The notes below the pieces were generated by a model, which did not search any database, was not told where the DNA came from, and worked only from the letters and a program-made list of their open reading frames with translations. Of a stretch of DNA of 32,780 nucleotides, positions 6,870-15,086 are shown one piece after another (position 1 is the first letter of the stretch; every line of letters starts with the position of its first letter). The position numbers and the translations under genes were made by a program. The stretch is from assembly GCA_964515255.1 (NCBI GenBank), contig CAZETL010000003.1, positions 1 to 32,780 on the forward strand, in the 5' to 3' direction. The stretch is from GCA-016699975 sp964515255. Lineage in GTDB: Bacteria > Patescibacteriota > Minisyncoccia > Moranbacterales > UBA1568.

Positions 6870-7694
6870 ATGGCGACCACCTCGTCCTCAAAGATTCGGT
6901 TCTGGAAATTTTTTGTTCCGATTATCATATCTGGTACGCTTGTCTTTTGGAATCCGCCCTTTATTTCGTTTGCCCTGAAAAGTATTATCGGAACCGTGTC
7001 ATCCCCGATGGAAGGGGCTGCGTCGTTTTTTGGTTTCCGTTTCAAGGAGCTTGGGACGTTTATCTCCTCGATCGGATCTGTAAAGCGCGAGCGGGAAGCG
7101 CTTCTTTCTGAAAATATCGAACTTCGTGCGAAAAACGCCTTGTTGAAAAACATCTCCCAGGAAAACAAGGAACTGCGGGAAGAAATCGGACTTCTTCCGA
7201 AGAAACAATTCAAACTCCTCGAAGGAGAGGTGATTGGCCGCGAAGCATCCTCCCTTAATGGTCGGGTAGTGATCAATGTCGGATCGAGGAATGGCGTGAG
7301 AGAGGGTATGCCGGTTATTGTAGGAAAAGGGGTTTTGGTGGGTCGAATTTCAGGAGTCGGTCCAATTTCATCGGGAGTGCTTCTTTTGTCGCACCCTGAG
7401 AGCGCTGTAAATGCAATTGAGAACGAGACTCAATCTTCCGGCATCGTCCGCGGAGAATACGGACTCGGACTTCTCTTCGATATGGTGCTGCAGACAGATT
7501 CTATACGCGACGGCGATGATGTGGTGACATCCGGTCTTGGTGGGGATGTACCGAAGGGCCTCCTTATTGGGACGGTAACTCAGAAAGAATCTTCTTTGGA
7601 TCGGCTTTTTCAGCGAGCGACGCTCGTATCACCGGTGCAATTCGATCGAATCCATTTCGTTTCGGTAATTCTGGGTGAGATAGAACTGCCATGA
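6870..7694 (+). CDS. mreC: Rod-shape determining protein MreC
   Basis: Membrane-anchored scaffold of the elongasome that couples MreB to PBP2. One N-terminal membrane helix (residues about 10-33) is followed by a coiled coil (SVKREREALLSENIELRAKN, residues about 70-110) and then the two beta-barrels of the family (GEVIGREASSLNGRVVINVG, GMPVIVGKGVLVGRI, DDVVTSGLGGDVPKGLLIG). Length of 274 residues is normal. ATG 6870 follows mreB by 49 bases, with AAAGG about eight bases upstream. The stop overlaps the mreD start in ATGA. Confidence 0.95.
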   Translation: MATTSSSKIRFWKFFVPIIISGTLVFWNPPFISFALKSIIGTVSSPMEGAASFFGFRFKELGTFISSIGSVKREREALLSENIELRAKNALLKNISQENKELREEIGLLPKKQFKLLEGEVIGREASSLNGRVVINVGSRNGVREGMPVIVGKGVLVGRISGVGPISSGVLLLSHPESAVNAIENETQSSGIVRGEYGLGLLFDMVLQTDSIRDGDDVVTSGLGGDVPKGLLIGTVTQKESSLDRLFQRATLVSPVQFDRIHFVSVILGEIELP

Positions 7695-8233
7695 AACCAC
7701 TCTTTTTGCGATTGGGATTTTTTCTCTTGCTAGCCTCCCTCGAGGTGTCACTTGTTCATATTATTTTCTCAGATTGGGGAATTTTCTCTTCGGCTCTCCT
7801 TTGCTCTATCGCGGCACTCTCTGTGTTAAAGGGATTCTCCCGGAGTATGTGGTGGGCTTTTGGCGCGGGAATTCTTCTTGATTCCATGCTTTTTTCTCCC
7901 ATCGGGCCTTCTTCACTGAAGCTTTCTTTTGCTGCTTTTATCTTTGGATTCACGACGAAGAGGCTTTTTTTCGTGAGCAGCTCAAAACGCTTGTTTGTAT
8001 TGGGGCTCTTGGTGTGGATCTATGAGGCAGTGACAACGGTTCTGTCTCGACTTGTTTCGTCTCACGGAGACCTGCTCTTTTCGGGCATTGTTCAGTTGGT
8101 GGCACCGTCCCTGAGCGGATTTCTTTTGGCTGTCTCTTTTTCTGCTATCCTCTTCACGATTGTTTTCTCCATTGTTGCTTCACTTGAACGATATCTCGAA
8201 ATATTCGATCGGATGAGTGTGAACCGGTATTAG
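7691..8233 (+). CDS. mreD: MreD-like membrane protein
   Basis: A 180-residue, strongly hydrophobic protein with about five or six membrane segments, starting in the ATGA overlap with mreC and followed ten bases later by mrdA. Sequence conservation in MreD is low, so position and hydropathy carry the assignment: it should be the third membrane subunit of the elongation complex. Acidic residues within hydrophobic stretches (LEVSLVHIIFSDWG, GILLDSML) resemble MreD. Confidence 0.82.
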   Translation: MKPLFLRLGFFLLLASLEVSLVHIIFSDWGIFSSALLCSIAALSVLKGFSRSMWWAFGAGILLDSMLFSPIGPSSLKLSFAAFIFGFTTKRLFFVSSSKRLFVLGLLVWIYEAVTTVLSRLVSSHGDLLFSGIVQLVAPSLSGFLLAVSFSAILFTIVFSIVASLERYLEIFDRMSVNRY

Positions 8234-8243
8234 AGCTTTTATC

Positions 8244-10130
8244 ATGAATCGATCCTTTACCTCAAAGAGTATTGAAATAGAGGACGCCGTTCTCACTCTT
8301 ACAGAGAAAGATGCGGCGCGCCTGGAGGCGCCGATAAATCGTTCAAATATCCGGTGGATCCGAGTTGTCTTCGTGGTTGCATTGCTTATTCTTGGGTGGA
8401 GAGCTTTTTCGCTAAGCATTCTTCAGGGAAGTCGCTATCGAGAGCAATCCGCTCAAAATAGCATCAGGAGTATCGTACTGCCAGCACCAAGAGGACTGAT
8501 TTTCGACAGATACGGGACTCAATTGGTGCAGAATATTCCTAGTGTGGAGCTGGTGGCGTTTCCAAACGAGCTGCCGACCTCATCGGACGAACGGCGAGTT
8601 CTACTGGAGAGACTCCAATCTATCATTTCTCTTGACACGGATTTTTCTCGCGATGAATTTTTTTCGGCGGGTGTCCTCTCTAGTCCTTTAGTTTTGAAAC
8701 AGGTTCTCTCGAGAGATGAGTCGCTTCTGTTTTCTGCTCGTGCGCTGGAATTTCCTGGAATAGTCCTTGAGCGCTCTGCGATACGGAACTACCAAGACAG
8801 CGCAATCTTTTCCCATATCCTTGGCTATGAGGGAAGAATTCAAAAAGAGGAGCTCGAGACAAATAAGGGGTATCTTCTGGTTGATTCGATTGGGAAGCAG
8901 GGAATTGAGAAAAGCTACGAGTCGGAATTGCGCGGGAAGCACGGGGCCGATCGTATGCAAGTGGATTCCCGCGGTGCGATAAAGAAGTCTCTCGGCATTT
9001 CCGATCCGGAACCCGGGAACGATATCATTTTGAACATTGATGCAGGTCTTCAGAAAAAATCTTTTGACACGCTCCGCTCATCGCTGGAGTCGCAGGGACT
9101 CTCGCGCGGATCAGTGATAGCGATTGATCCGCGCGATGGGAGCGTTCTCTCGCTCGTATCATTTCCTTCTTTTGACAATAATCTGTTCGCTCGCGGAATT
9201 AAAACTGAAGAATACGCTCCTCTCCGAGACGACCCCGATCGCCCACTTTTCAATCGGGCGGTAGCTGGCGAGTATCCTCCGGGATCGACAATAAAGCCAT
9301 TCCTTGCTTCGGCAGCGCTCTCGGAGGGGATTGTTTCTGAATCAACGGAAATAGAAAGCCGCGGCGGCATAGAGGTAAGCGGGTTCTTTTTCGGAGATTG
9401 GAAGGCGCATGGTTTTACCGATGTGCGACATGCAATTGCTGTTTCAAGCGACGTGTACTTTTATACGATAGGGGGAGGATATGGGAATATACGAGGACTT
9501 GGAATGGAAAAGATAAACGAGTACGAACGCAGGTTTGGATTTGGAGAAGAAACGGGCATAGATATTCCAGGAGAGCGAAGCGGATTCTTGCCGACCTCCA
9601 AATGGAAGCAGGATCGTTTCAAAGAGCGGTGGTATATTGGCGATACCTACCATGCTTCGATTGGACAGGGTTTTGTTCTTGCAACACCGCTTCAAATTGC
9701 AGTTGCCACTTCCGTTGTGGCAAATAGCGGGACGCTTTGGAAGCCTCGAGTAGTTGGCCAGATTCGATCGGTGGGCGGCGAAATTCGAACGATTCCCCCG
9801 AGCCTGATCCGGGATCGAATTGTAGACCCGTCAATTCTCAAGGTAGTTCGGGAGGGTATGCGTCTCACGGTTACAGACGGAACGGCGAGATCGCTTGAAA
9901 CGCTTCCGGTTCCTGTCGCGGGAAAGACGGGGACGGCTCAGTTTGGCACTGGGAAGAAGACTCATGGATGGTTCTCAGCCTTTGCTCCGTATGAGAATCC
10001 GGTGATTGCAATGGTGGTATTGGTCGAGGATCAATCAGAGCAAGAAACATATAATGCTGTTCCGATCTCCCGGGATATTCTTGAGTGGTACTTCCGCGAG
10101 GGACACGGGAAAGATTCGCTTAAAAATTGA
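8244..10130 (+). CDS. mrdA: Penicillin-binding protein 2, elongasome transpeptidase
   Basis: Class B penicillin-binding protein that cross-links peptidoglycan stem peptides during side-wall growth, working with a RodA-type polymerase not seen here. One membrane helix (residues about 38-60) is followed by the PBP dimerisation domain (APRGLIFDRYGTQLVQN, residues about 82-98; QGIEKSYESELRG) and the transpeptidase domain. Active-site motifs are S348-TIK, S401-SD and K561-TG; SxD rather than SxN in the second motif is usual for PBP2. At 628 residues it is of normal length. It closes the mreBCD operon. An N-terminal tail of about 35 charged residues lies in the cytoplasm. ATG 8244 is ten bases after mreD. 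Confidence 0.95.
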   Translation: MNRSFTSKSIEIEDAVLTLTEKDAARLEAPINRSNIRWIRVVFVVALLILGWRAFSLSILQGSRYREQSAQNSIRSIVLPAPRGLIFDRYGTQLVQNIPSVELVAFPNELPTSSDERRVLLERLQSIISLDTDFSRDEFFSAGVLSSPLVLKQVLSRDESLLFSARALEFPGIVLERSAIRNYQDSAIFSHILGYEGRIQKEELETNKGYLLVDSIGKQGIEKSYESELRGKHGADRMQVDSRGAIKKSLGISDPEPGNDIILNIDAGLQKKSFDTLRSSLESQGLSRGSVIAIDPRDGSVLSLVSFPSFDNNLFARGIKTEEYAPLRDDPDRPLFNRAVAGEYPPGSTIKPFLASAALSEGIVSESTEIESRGGIEVSGFFFGDWKAHGFTDVRHAIAVSSDVYFYTIGGGYGNIRGLGMEKINEYERRFGFGEETGIDIPGERSGFLPTSKWKQDRFKERWYIGDTYHASIGQGFVLATPLQIAVATSVVANSGTLWKPRVVGQIRSVGGEIRTIPPSLIRDRIVDPSILKVVREGMRLTVTDGTARSLETLPVPVAGKTGTAQFGTGKKTHGWFSAFAPYENPVIAMVVLVEDQSEQETYNAVPISRDILEWYFREGHGKDSLKN

Positions 10131-10154
10131 TAAACAACCTTGACATATCTATTA

Positions 10155-10182
10155 TTGACAAGCGATATTTCTCTGGTATCAT
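10155..10182 (+). promoter_or_regulatory. Promoter of greA
   Basis: A perfect TTGACA (10155-10160), a 16-base spacer and TATCAT (10177-10182). A second TTGACA at 10140-10145 lacks a good -10. The start near 10189 gives greA an untranslated leader of about 105 bases. Confidence 0.7.
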
Positions 10183-10294
10183 GGACGGCATTGCGCGTCT
10201 AAAATATTGGCGCATCTCGGGTATCCCCTTTGATTTTAAGTGAACTATCCGGGATTTCTGGGAAAAAATTGACGTATAACGATAATGATTCAGT

Positions 10295-10750
10295 ATGCCA
10301 AAGATTCTTACAAAAGACGGGCTCAAAAAATTGCAAGATGAACTTGAAGAGCGGCGGACCATCATTCGACATCGTATCGCGCTTCTTATCAAAGAAGCAA
10401 AAGAACAGGGTGATCTTTCGGAAAATGCCGAATACAGTGAGGCAAAACGAGAGCAAGCTGAGAATGAATCCCGAATTGCCGAACTGGAGGCCTCTCTTAA
10501 GGAAGCGGTAGTTGCAAAGCACAATAGCAAATCATCGGGCGTTCAAATCGGTTCGACCGTTCGTGCGCGGCTTCGGGGGAGAGAAATGTCGTTCATTATC
10601 GTAGGATCAAATGAAGTGGATCCGTCGGCGGGGAAGATCTCGCACGAGTCGCCTCTTGGAAAAGCTTTTCTTAACAAAGAGAAAGGAACTCGTATTTCCG
10701 TTGAGACGCCAGCGGGAATCATGGAGTACGAAATTCTCCACGTGGAATAG
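10295..10750 (+). CDS. greA: Transcription elongation factor GreA
   Basis: Binds the secondary channel of RNA polymerase and stimulates cleavage of backtracked transcripts. The N-terminal coiled coil (residues 1-75) has the conserved tip GDLSENAEY with D40 and E43, the acidic residues that act on the active-site metal. The C-terminal FKBP-like domain reads VGSNEVDPSAGKISHESPLG. At 151 residues it is slightly shorter than the E. coli protein but complete. ATG 10295 (MPKILTKDG) is the standard family start; no Shine-Dalgarno sequence is obvious. The long leader with its own promoter separates it from mrdA. Confidence 0.96.
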   Translation: MPKILTKDGLKKLQDELEERRTIIRHRIALLIKEAKEQGDLSENAEYSEAKREQAENESRIAELEASLKEAVVAKHNSKSSGVQIGSTVRARLRGREMSFIIVGSNEVDPSAGKISHESPLGKAFLNKEKGTRISVETPAGIMEYEILHVE

Positions 10751-10966
10751 CAGCGAATGCTTCAAATATCCTGTTGTCGTGTTGGATTTGCAGGGCTAAG
10801 CGTTCCCATTCTAGGGCGAGATCTAAGTGCTGACAGGTCTTATCTTTGGGTAAAGCGGTGAGAATCAGGCAAGGGTGTAAGATTTTTTCCAAAAGGTAAA
10901 ATACCCAAGGTCTCTGGGCCAGTGCGGCTCAGGCTTGATCGTGGGTAGTGTCTCGTGGGATAGCTT
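10751..10966. other. Unexplained intergenic stretch between convergent greA and recR
   Basis: No clear U-tract terminator was found here, although two genes converge on it. On the plus strand, partly complementary segments (CTTTGGGTA 10845-10853 with TACCCAAGG 10902-10910; GCGAGAT 10813-10819 with GTCTCGT 10949-10955) could fold into a nested structure. On the minus strand a frame without stops reads LTALPKDKTCQHLDLALEWE and LALQIQHDNRIFEAF, but it lacks ATG, GTG or a usable start and ends inside greA. It could be a structured RNA, a decayed gene or ordinary spacer. Confidence 0.3.
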
Positions 10967-11563
10967 CTAACTTATCCGTTCACGTCGAGATATGGCCGAT
11001 CCGAGGGTGATTTCATCGGTATATTCGATGTCTCCTCCCATTGAAAGGCCTCTACCGAGCCGAGATACAATGGCTGAGGTTCCCTCAAGCTTCCTTCGGA
11101 GATAGAGTGCTGTCAAATCCCCCTCAGCGGTTGGATTGAGTGCAAGCACGATTTCTGCCCACTCACTTTCTCGGATGCGAGTAAGAAGCTCCTCGATATG
11201 GAGGGGCCTTTCTTTCTGTCTCCTCGATGATGTTTCGAGTGTGCCTCCGAGGACATGGTACATTCCTCGATAGCTGCCGGTTCGCTCAATAGCCATAACA
11301 TCCATCGGTTCCTCTACAATGCAGAGAATTTTTCTGTCTCGACTCTGGTCCAGGCAGATGCCGCATAACTCTCCTTCGGAAATGTGAAAACAATTTGCAC
11401 ATGAACGAAGCACAGTGAGGGAGCGGAGATCGTCTGAGAAATTGATGAGCGATGACGAATCTTGCTTGAAAAGGTGCAATGTTAACCGCTCCGCCATCTT
11501 TGGTCCAATCGACGGAAGTTGAGAGAAATGCTCGATGAGTTTTTTAAACGGTTTTGGGTACAG
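10967..11563 (-). CDS. recR: Recombination mediator RecR, probable CTG start
   Basis: RecR with RecO and RecF loads RecA at gaps. The helix-hairpin-helix region reads FSQLPSIGPKMAERLTLHLF, the zinc finger CANCFHISEGELCGIC, and the Toprim domain ILCIVEEPMDVMAIERTG. The first ATG (11497) would cut off most of the helix-hairpin-helix. The same frame continues upstream as LYPKPFKKLIEHFSQLPSIG, matching the conserved family N-terminus MYPKP, and the base triplet at the expected Met position is CTG (minus strand, 11563-11561). An in-frame TGA lies two codons further up, so no ATG, GTG or TTG is available. With CTG the protein has 198 residues, the usual length. No Shine-Dalgarno is seen. A sequencing error near the nearby gap is the main alternative. 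Confidence 0.88.
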   Translation of the reverse strand: MYPKPFKKLIEHFSQLPSIGPKMAERLTLHLFKQDSSSLINFSDDLRSLTVLRSCANCFHISEGELCGICLDQSRDRKILCIVEEPMDVMAIERTGSYRGMYHVLGGTLETSSRRQKERPLHIEELLTRIRESEWAEIVLALNPTAEGDLTALYLRRKLEGTSAIVSRLGRGLSMGGDIEYTDEITLGSAISRRERIS

Positions 11564-11596
11564 GTCTCAGAAGGTGTTGCAAAAACTTTTAGTGGA

Positions 11597-11691
11597 ATGA
11601 TTAAAACAGCAGTCAAGTCTTCACCCTTGTCTTTAGTAGGGGGGATGCTTCTTAAAAGTGGCTTGGGACAGATTAAGAAGAAGATGGATTA
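11597..11691 (+). CDS. Possible start of an unknown gene running into the assembly gap
   Basis: From ATG 11597 the plus strand reads MIKTAVKSSPLSLVGGMLLK and then GLGQIKKKMD up to the Ns. The frame is also open further left, but there it overlaps the conserved N-terminus of recR on the other strand. The stretch looks protein-like, amphipathic and basic, but is too short to assign. The minus strand is open here as well. It may be a contig end joined artificially to dnaB. Confidence 0.2.
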
Positions 11692-11701
11692 NNNNNNNNN
11701 N
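11692..11701. other. Assembly gap (ten Ns)
   Basis: Ten consecutive Ns separate the recR side from the dnaB side. The round number suggests a scaffolding placeholder, so the true distance is unknown and genes may be missing between recR and dnaB. Confidence 0.99.
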
Positions 11702-11725
11702 GGCTGGAGTTCGACAATCTCGCGA

Positions 11726-13087
11726 CTATCCTTCAGCGTGGAATCGCTCAAGCGATTTGAATGTCGCTGCGTTCTCGTGGAAGTAGAGTTGAATTCGTCC
11801 GACTGGACCATTTCTGTGCTTTGCGACGATGACATCGACGATGTTTTTGTTTGGGGTATCCGGCTTCGCCCGATCCTCGCGATAGAGAAACATGACGACG
11901 TCGGCGTCTTGTTCGATGGACCCTGATTCGCGGAGATCGGAGAGTTTTGGCACTTGATCGGGGCGGGATTCCACAGCACGGGAGAGCTGTGAAAGGGCGA
12001 GGATGGGGATATTGAGTTCGCGAGCAAGTTGTTTCAATCCTCGGGAAATCTCGGAAATTTCTTGGACCCGATTGTCTCCAGAGCGACTGCGACCTTCCAT
12101 GAGCTGGAGATAGTCGATGATGATAAGTCCGAGACGGTGCTCCGCTTGGAGTCGGCGCGCCATGGTGCGCATTTCCATAATGTTGACCGATCCGGTGTCG
12201 TCGATAAAGATAGGCGCCTCGCTGAGGAGGCCGATTGCGTCGCCAATGAGGGCGAAATCATTCTCCTGGAGTTTTCCGGTGCGGAGCCGCCAGAGATCAA
12301 CATTTGCGTGCGAGGCGATCATGCGGTCGACGAGCTGGTCGGAGCCCATTTCGAGAGAGAAAATGCCGACAGGAATTTTTGCAGCGGTTCCCACTTGCCT
12401 CGCGATATCGAGGGCAAATGTCGTCTTTCCGATCGAGGGACGCGCCGCAAGAATAATGAGGTCTGACTTTTGAAGTCCGGAGAGGAGTCCGTCGAGATCG
12501 GGGAATCCAGTTGGGACTCCGCGAAAAGAGTGATCGCTTTTATGGAGCTCCTCGATTCGTTCAAAAGCATGCTCGAGAATCGGTTTTATTGGGATAAAAT
12601 CCTGCTTGACAAACTTTTGTGAGACGCGAAACAATCGTTGTTCTGCTTCATCGAGTCGTTTCTCGACATCCTCGCTCTCGTCATAGCCCATGTCGGCGAT
12701 ATCGGTTCCGGCGGCAATGAGGCGCCGAAGAGTCGCTTTTCGCTGTACGAGTTTTGCGTAATGAGATACGTTTGAAGCGCTGGGGACGCTATTTACAAGC
12801 GAAGCGAGGGCGGACGGGCCGCCAATTGTTTCTATGCGGCCTTTCTCCTCGAGGCGATTCGAAACCGAAAGGACGTCGATCGGCTCGCGCGCCTCATAGA
12901 GTTCGAGCATAGCCTCATAGATTATACCGTGGATGTCTCGGTAGAAATCTTCGGCTTTCAGGATGTCGGCGACGCGCGTGATAGCGTCCTTGTCGAGCAT
13001 GATGGATCCGATGACGGATTGCTCCGCTTCCTCGGAATGAGGCGGGATGCGGAGCGTGTGGGGGGAAGGTTTCGATTTTGCAGTCAT
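11726..13087 (-). CDS. dnaB: Replicative DNA helicase DnaB
   Basis: Hexameric 5'-3' helicase at the replication fork. The N-terminal domain (residues about 12-115, PPHSEEAEQSVIGSIMLDK) binds primase, a linker follows, and the RecA-like domain has Walker A ARPSIGKTT (K221), Walker B region LIIIDYLQLM, and the C-terminal elements LSQLSRAVESR and DLRESGSIEQDADVVMFLYR. At 453 residues it is full length and has no intein. The start ATG 13087 gives a short polar N-terminus (MTAKSKPSPH). A promoter-like sequence lies at 13107-13135. The stop TAG 11728-11726 is 25 bases from the Ns. Confidence 0.97.
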   Translation of the reverse strand: MTAKSKPSPHTLRIPPHSEEAEQSVIGSIMLDKDAITRVADILKAEDFYRDIHGIIYEAMLELYEAREPIDVLSVSNRLEEKGRIETIGGPSALASLVNSVPSASNVSHYAKLVQRKATLRRLIAAGTDIADMGYDESEDVEKRLDEAEQRLFRVSQKFVKQDFIPIKPILEHAFERIEELHKSDHSFRGVPTGFPDLDGLLSGLQKSDLIILAARPSIGKTTFALDIARQVGTAAKIPVGIFSLEMGSDQLVDRMIASHANVDLWRLRTGKLQENDFALIGDAIGLLSEAPIFIDDTGSVNIMEMRTMARRLQAEHRLGLIIIDYLQLMEGRSRSGDNRVQEISEISRGLKQLARELNIPILALSQLSRAVESRPDQVPKLSDLRESGSIEQDADVVMFLYREDRAKPDTPNKNIVDVIVAKHRNGPVGRIQLYFHENAATFKSLERFHAEG

Positions 13088-13106
13088 AAGCGGAGCTATT
13101 TTTCAA

Positions 13107-13135
13107 AGTATACCCGGAAAATGACTTGGCGTCAT
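13107..13135 (-). promoter_or_regulatory. Probable dnaB promoter
   Basis: On the minus strand ATGACG (13130-13135), 17 bases, then TATACT (13107-13112), five of six matches to the -10 consensus. A start near 13100 leaves a very short leader before ATG 13087. The -35 is part of a small inverted repeat, ATGAC-5-GTCAT (13121-13135). Confidence 0.5.
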
Positions 13136-13137
13136 GA

Positions 13138-13167
13138 TTGACAGATATGCGCCTTTTTGCTTATCTG
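13138..13167 (+). promoter_or_regulatory. Possible rightward promoter running into a terminator
   Basis: TTGACA (13138-13143) is followed after 18 bases by TATCTG (13162-13167). A transcript would begin almost inside the hairpin at 13168-13198. If active, it would be terminated at once unless read-through is regulated. The -10 is poor, so this may be chance. Confidence 0.25.
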
Positions 13168-13198
13168 AAAAGGCGTCTCTTGGGGAGACGCCTTTTTT
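13168..13198. terminator. Bidirectional intrinsic terminator
   Basis: GGCGTCTC (13172-13179) and GAGACGCC (13185-13192) form a perfect 8-bp GC-rich stem with flanking AAAA and TTTTTT, so a U-tract exists on both strands. Leftward it would stop transcription from cysS before dnaB; rightward it would stop anything started at 13138. Confidence 0.85.
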
Positions 13199-13269
13199 AT
13201 GTAGGCGATGTCTGCTTCAACGGGGAATGAGTCATTTATCAAGAAGTATCGGCTCGATTTCATAGTGTG

Positions 13270-13587
13270 ATGTGCATAGGATATCGACGGAGTTTTCCGG
13301 GAAGACAACGGGGCGATCTCTCTCTTTTCGATATGGAGAGAATTCGGTGCGGTCTTAAGCTCAGGGAAGCGTTTATTGTTCTCTCGGAGATGGATAGTAC
13401 CGGAAGGGAGGATTCCACTTTCTCGGAGCTTCTCGAAATATGCATGTGGGTCATCATCCCGGGGACTATTTGCGAAGTGAATGATGGCGCGAGCGAAAGG
13501 ATCGCTGTTGAAGTTGCGGGGATTTCCTACGCAAGAATATCTCGCAAGGATATTCCGGAAGTAACGGGAATGTCCGAACTAAGCTAG
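13270..13587 (+). CDS. Possible small protein of unknown function, convergent with cysS
   Basis: A 105-residue frame from ATG 13270 (or GTG 13267) with codon use like the housekeeping genes of the window (CTC, CTT, GCG, CCG, CGG). The end carries a beta-rich stretch, MWVIIPGTICEVNDGAS and IAVEVAGISYARIS, reminiscent in rhythm of small SH3-like barrels such as HypC, but the HypC start MCxxxPG is not there. Its stop overlaps that of cysS head-on in a shared CTAG at 13584-13587, an arrangement often seen for real convergent genes. No Shine-Dalgarno is visible. The opposite strand is also open for much of this stretch but lacks a start codon and uses atypical codons. Confidence 0.4.
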   Translation: MCIGYRRSFPGRQRGDLSLFDMERIRCGLKLREAFIVLSEMDSTGREDSTFSELLEICMWVIIPGTICEVNDGASERIAVEVAGISYARISRKDIPEVTGMSELS

Positions 13588-15086
13588 GCGTTTTGGATCG
13601 AACTGATCTTCAATACAGATCCATTCGCGGTGTCTTCTACGGTGAAGCCTGCGCTTTCTATTTCTCCCCGGAGTCTATCGGCTTCGGGGAAATTTTTTTC
13701 TTGTCGGGCAATCTCGCGCGCTTCGGCGAGACGCCGTATCTCTTCGGGAGCAGAGTTCTTTTCTTCGAAAACAAGACCGAGGAGGTTTATGCATTCGAGA
13801 AATATTTTCTTCGTTTCTTCTGCGTTTTCAAATTTTTTAGCGTCTATAGCTTTGTTTCCTTCGCGGACGAGAGTAAGAAGAGCGGTGATTGCTTCCGGCG
13901 TGTTGATGTCGTCTTCAAGAGAGTTTATAAAATTTTTTTTGTACTGTTGCGTTCTTCTTGTGAACGTTTCCGTCTCATGCTGTTTTGTTTCTGCAGTGGG
14001 ATTTGTGAGGTTTGACTTCTTGTTTTCGCGAGGATGAAGATCCTCTTCGAGGAGATTTTCGAGGCGATCGTGGAATGACTGGATAGTTTTGCGGTTTGTA
14101 CGGGCTTGTTCCATTGCCTTCCAGGTGAAGTTCATTTGCGAGCGGTAATGGGATGAAAGGAGTGCGAGACGGAGATCCATAGGGGTGAATCCGCGCGACT
14201 TGATGTCTTCCAAGGTGTAGAGATTGCCTTTCGATTTCGACATTTTCTCTCCGTCGGCGAGGAGATGTCTCGAGTGGACCCAAAATCTGGAAAACGGTGA
14301 GCATCCGGTAGCTCCTTCGGATTGAACGATCTCCGCTTCGTGATGGGGGAAGATATTGTCTTCTCCTCCGGTATGGATGTCGAACTGCGGCCCGAGATGC
14401 CGCATACTCATCGCGGAACATTCGATGTGCCACCCGGGGTATCCTTCGCTCCAGGGAGAGGGCCAGTGCATGAGGTGTCCCTCTGGATTTTTAAGCCAGA
14501 GAGCGAAATCCCATGGATGACGTTTGTCGGGGTGAACCTCGAGCCGGGCTCCAGTCTTGAGCTTGTCAATCGTGTTTCCCGAGAGCATTCCATATTGCGG
14601 GAACGACGTCACATCGAGAAAGACATTTCCATTCGAGACATAGGCATGACCCTTCTCGATAAGCTGTTCCGCGAGTTTGATCATGGAGGTGATGTGCTCG
14701 GTTGCTCGCGGGAATTCATGTGCCGGGAGGATATTGAGCGCCCGTTCGGTTTCAAGGAAATACGTTTCGTAGAAACGGGATATTTCTTCTGGTGATTTTC
14801 CTTCGATGCGAGCTTTTTTCTCGATTTTGTCCTCGCCGGAATCTCCCTGCGCGACGTCATCCGCGGCGAGATGACCGACATCCGTGATATTTTTGACATG
14901 CCGAACGGCTATGCCGCTTTGTTCCAGGACTCTTCGAACCATATCAGCCGTGAGGTAGGAGCGGAGATTGCCGATATGGACTTTTCCGTACACGGTTGGT
15001 CCGCAGGTGTACATGCTGGCTACTCCTTGCGTCCGAGGTTCGAAGGGTTCTTTCTTTTTTGTGAGAGTGTTATAGAGGGTGAGCAT
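13584..15086 (-). CDS. cysS: Cysteinyl-tRNA synthetase
   Basis: Class I synthetase charging tRNA-Cys. Key sites from ATG 15086: zinc ligands C28, C223, H248 and E252; the HIGH box appears as H37-IGN; the KMSKS loop is intact at 281-285. The DALR-type helical domain and C-terminal anticodon region follow, with the usual ending segment RLAEAREIARQEKNFPEADRLR. The protein has 500 residues. The frame stays open far upstream across the opposite-strand glycosyltransferase gene, but the family N-terminus MLTLYNTLTKKKEPF fixes the start at 15086. ATG 15152 would add 22 unconserved residues and overlaps the best promoter -10. Confidence 0.95.
   Translation of the reverse strand: MLTLYNTLTKKKEPFEPRTQGVASMYTCGPTVYGKVHIGNLRSYLTADMVRRVLEQSGIAVRHVKNITDVGHLAADDVAQGDSGEDKIEKKARIEGKSPEEISRFYETYFLETERALNILPAHEFPRATEHITSMIKLAEQLIEKGHAYVSNGNVFLDVTSFPQYGMLSGNTIDKLKTGARLEVHPDKRHPWDFALWLKNPEGHLMHWPSPWSEGYPGWHIECSAMSMRHLGPQFDIHTGGEDNIFPHHEAEIVQSEGATGCSPFSRFWVHSRHLLADGEKMSKSKGNLYTLEDIKSRGFTPMDLRLALLSSHYRSQMNFTWKAMEQARTNRKTIQSFHDRLENLLEEDLHPRENKKSNLTNPTAETKQHETETFTRRTQQYKKNFINSLEDDINTPEAITALLTLVREGNKAIDAKKFENAEETKKIFLECINLLGLVFEEKNSAPEEIRRLAEAREIARQEKNFPEADRLRGEIESAGFTVEDTANGSVLKISSIQNA

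Noticed and set aside
10140..10168. Second TTGACA before greA as an alternative promoter
   Set aside because: At 17 bases the -10 position reads CGATAT, a poor match; the next TTGACA at 10155 has TATCAT at 16 bases.
13132..13570. Minus-strand frame between cysS and dnaB that reads plausibly (for example ARAIIHFANSP)
   Set aside because: No usable start codon, codon use rich in CCC/CCT/ACC unlike the genome, and it continues through the bidirectional terminator. The plus-strand frame was preferred, though weakly.
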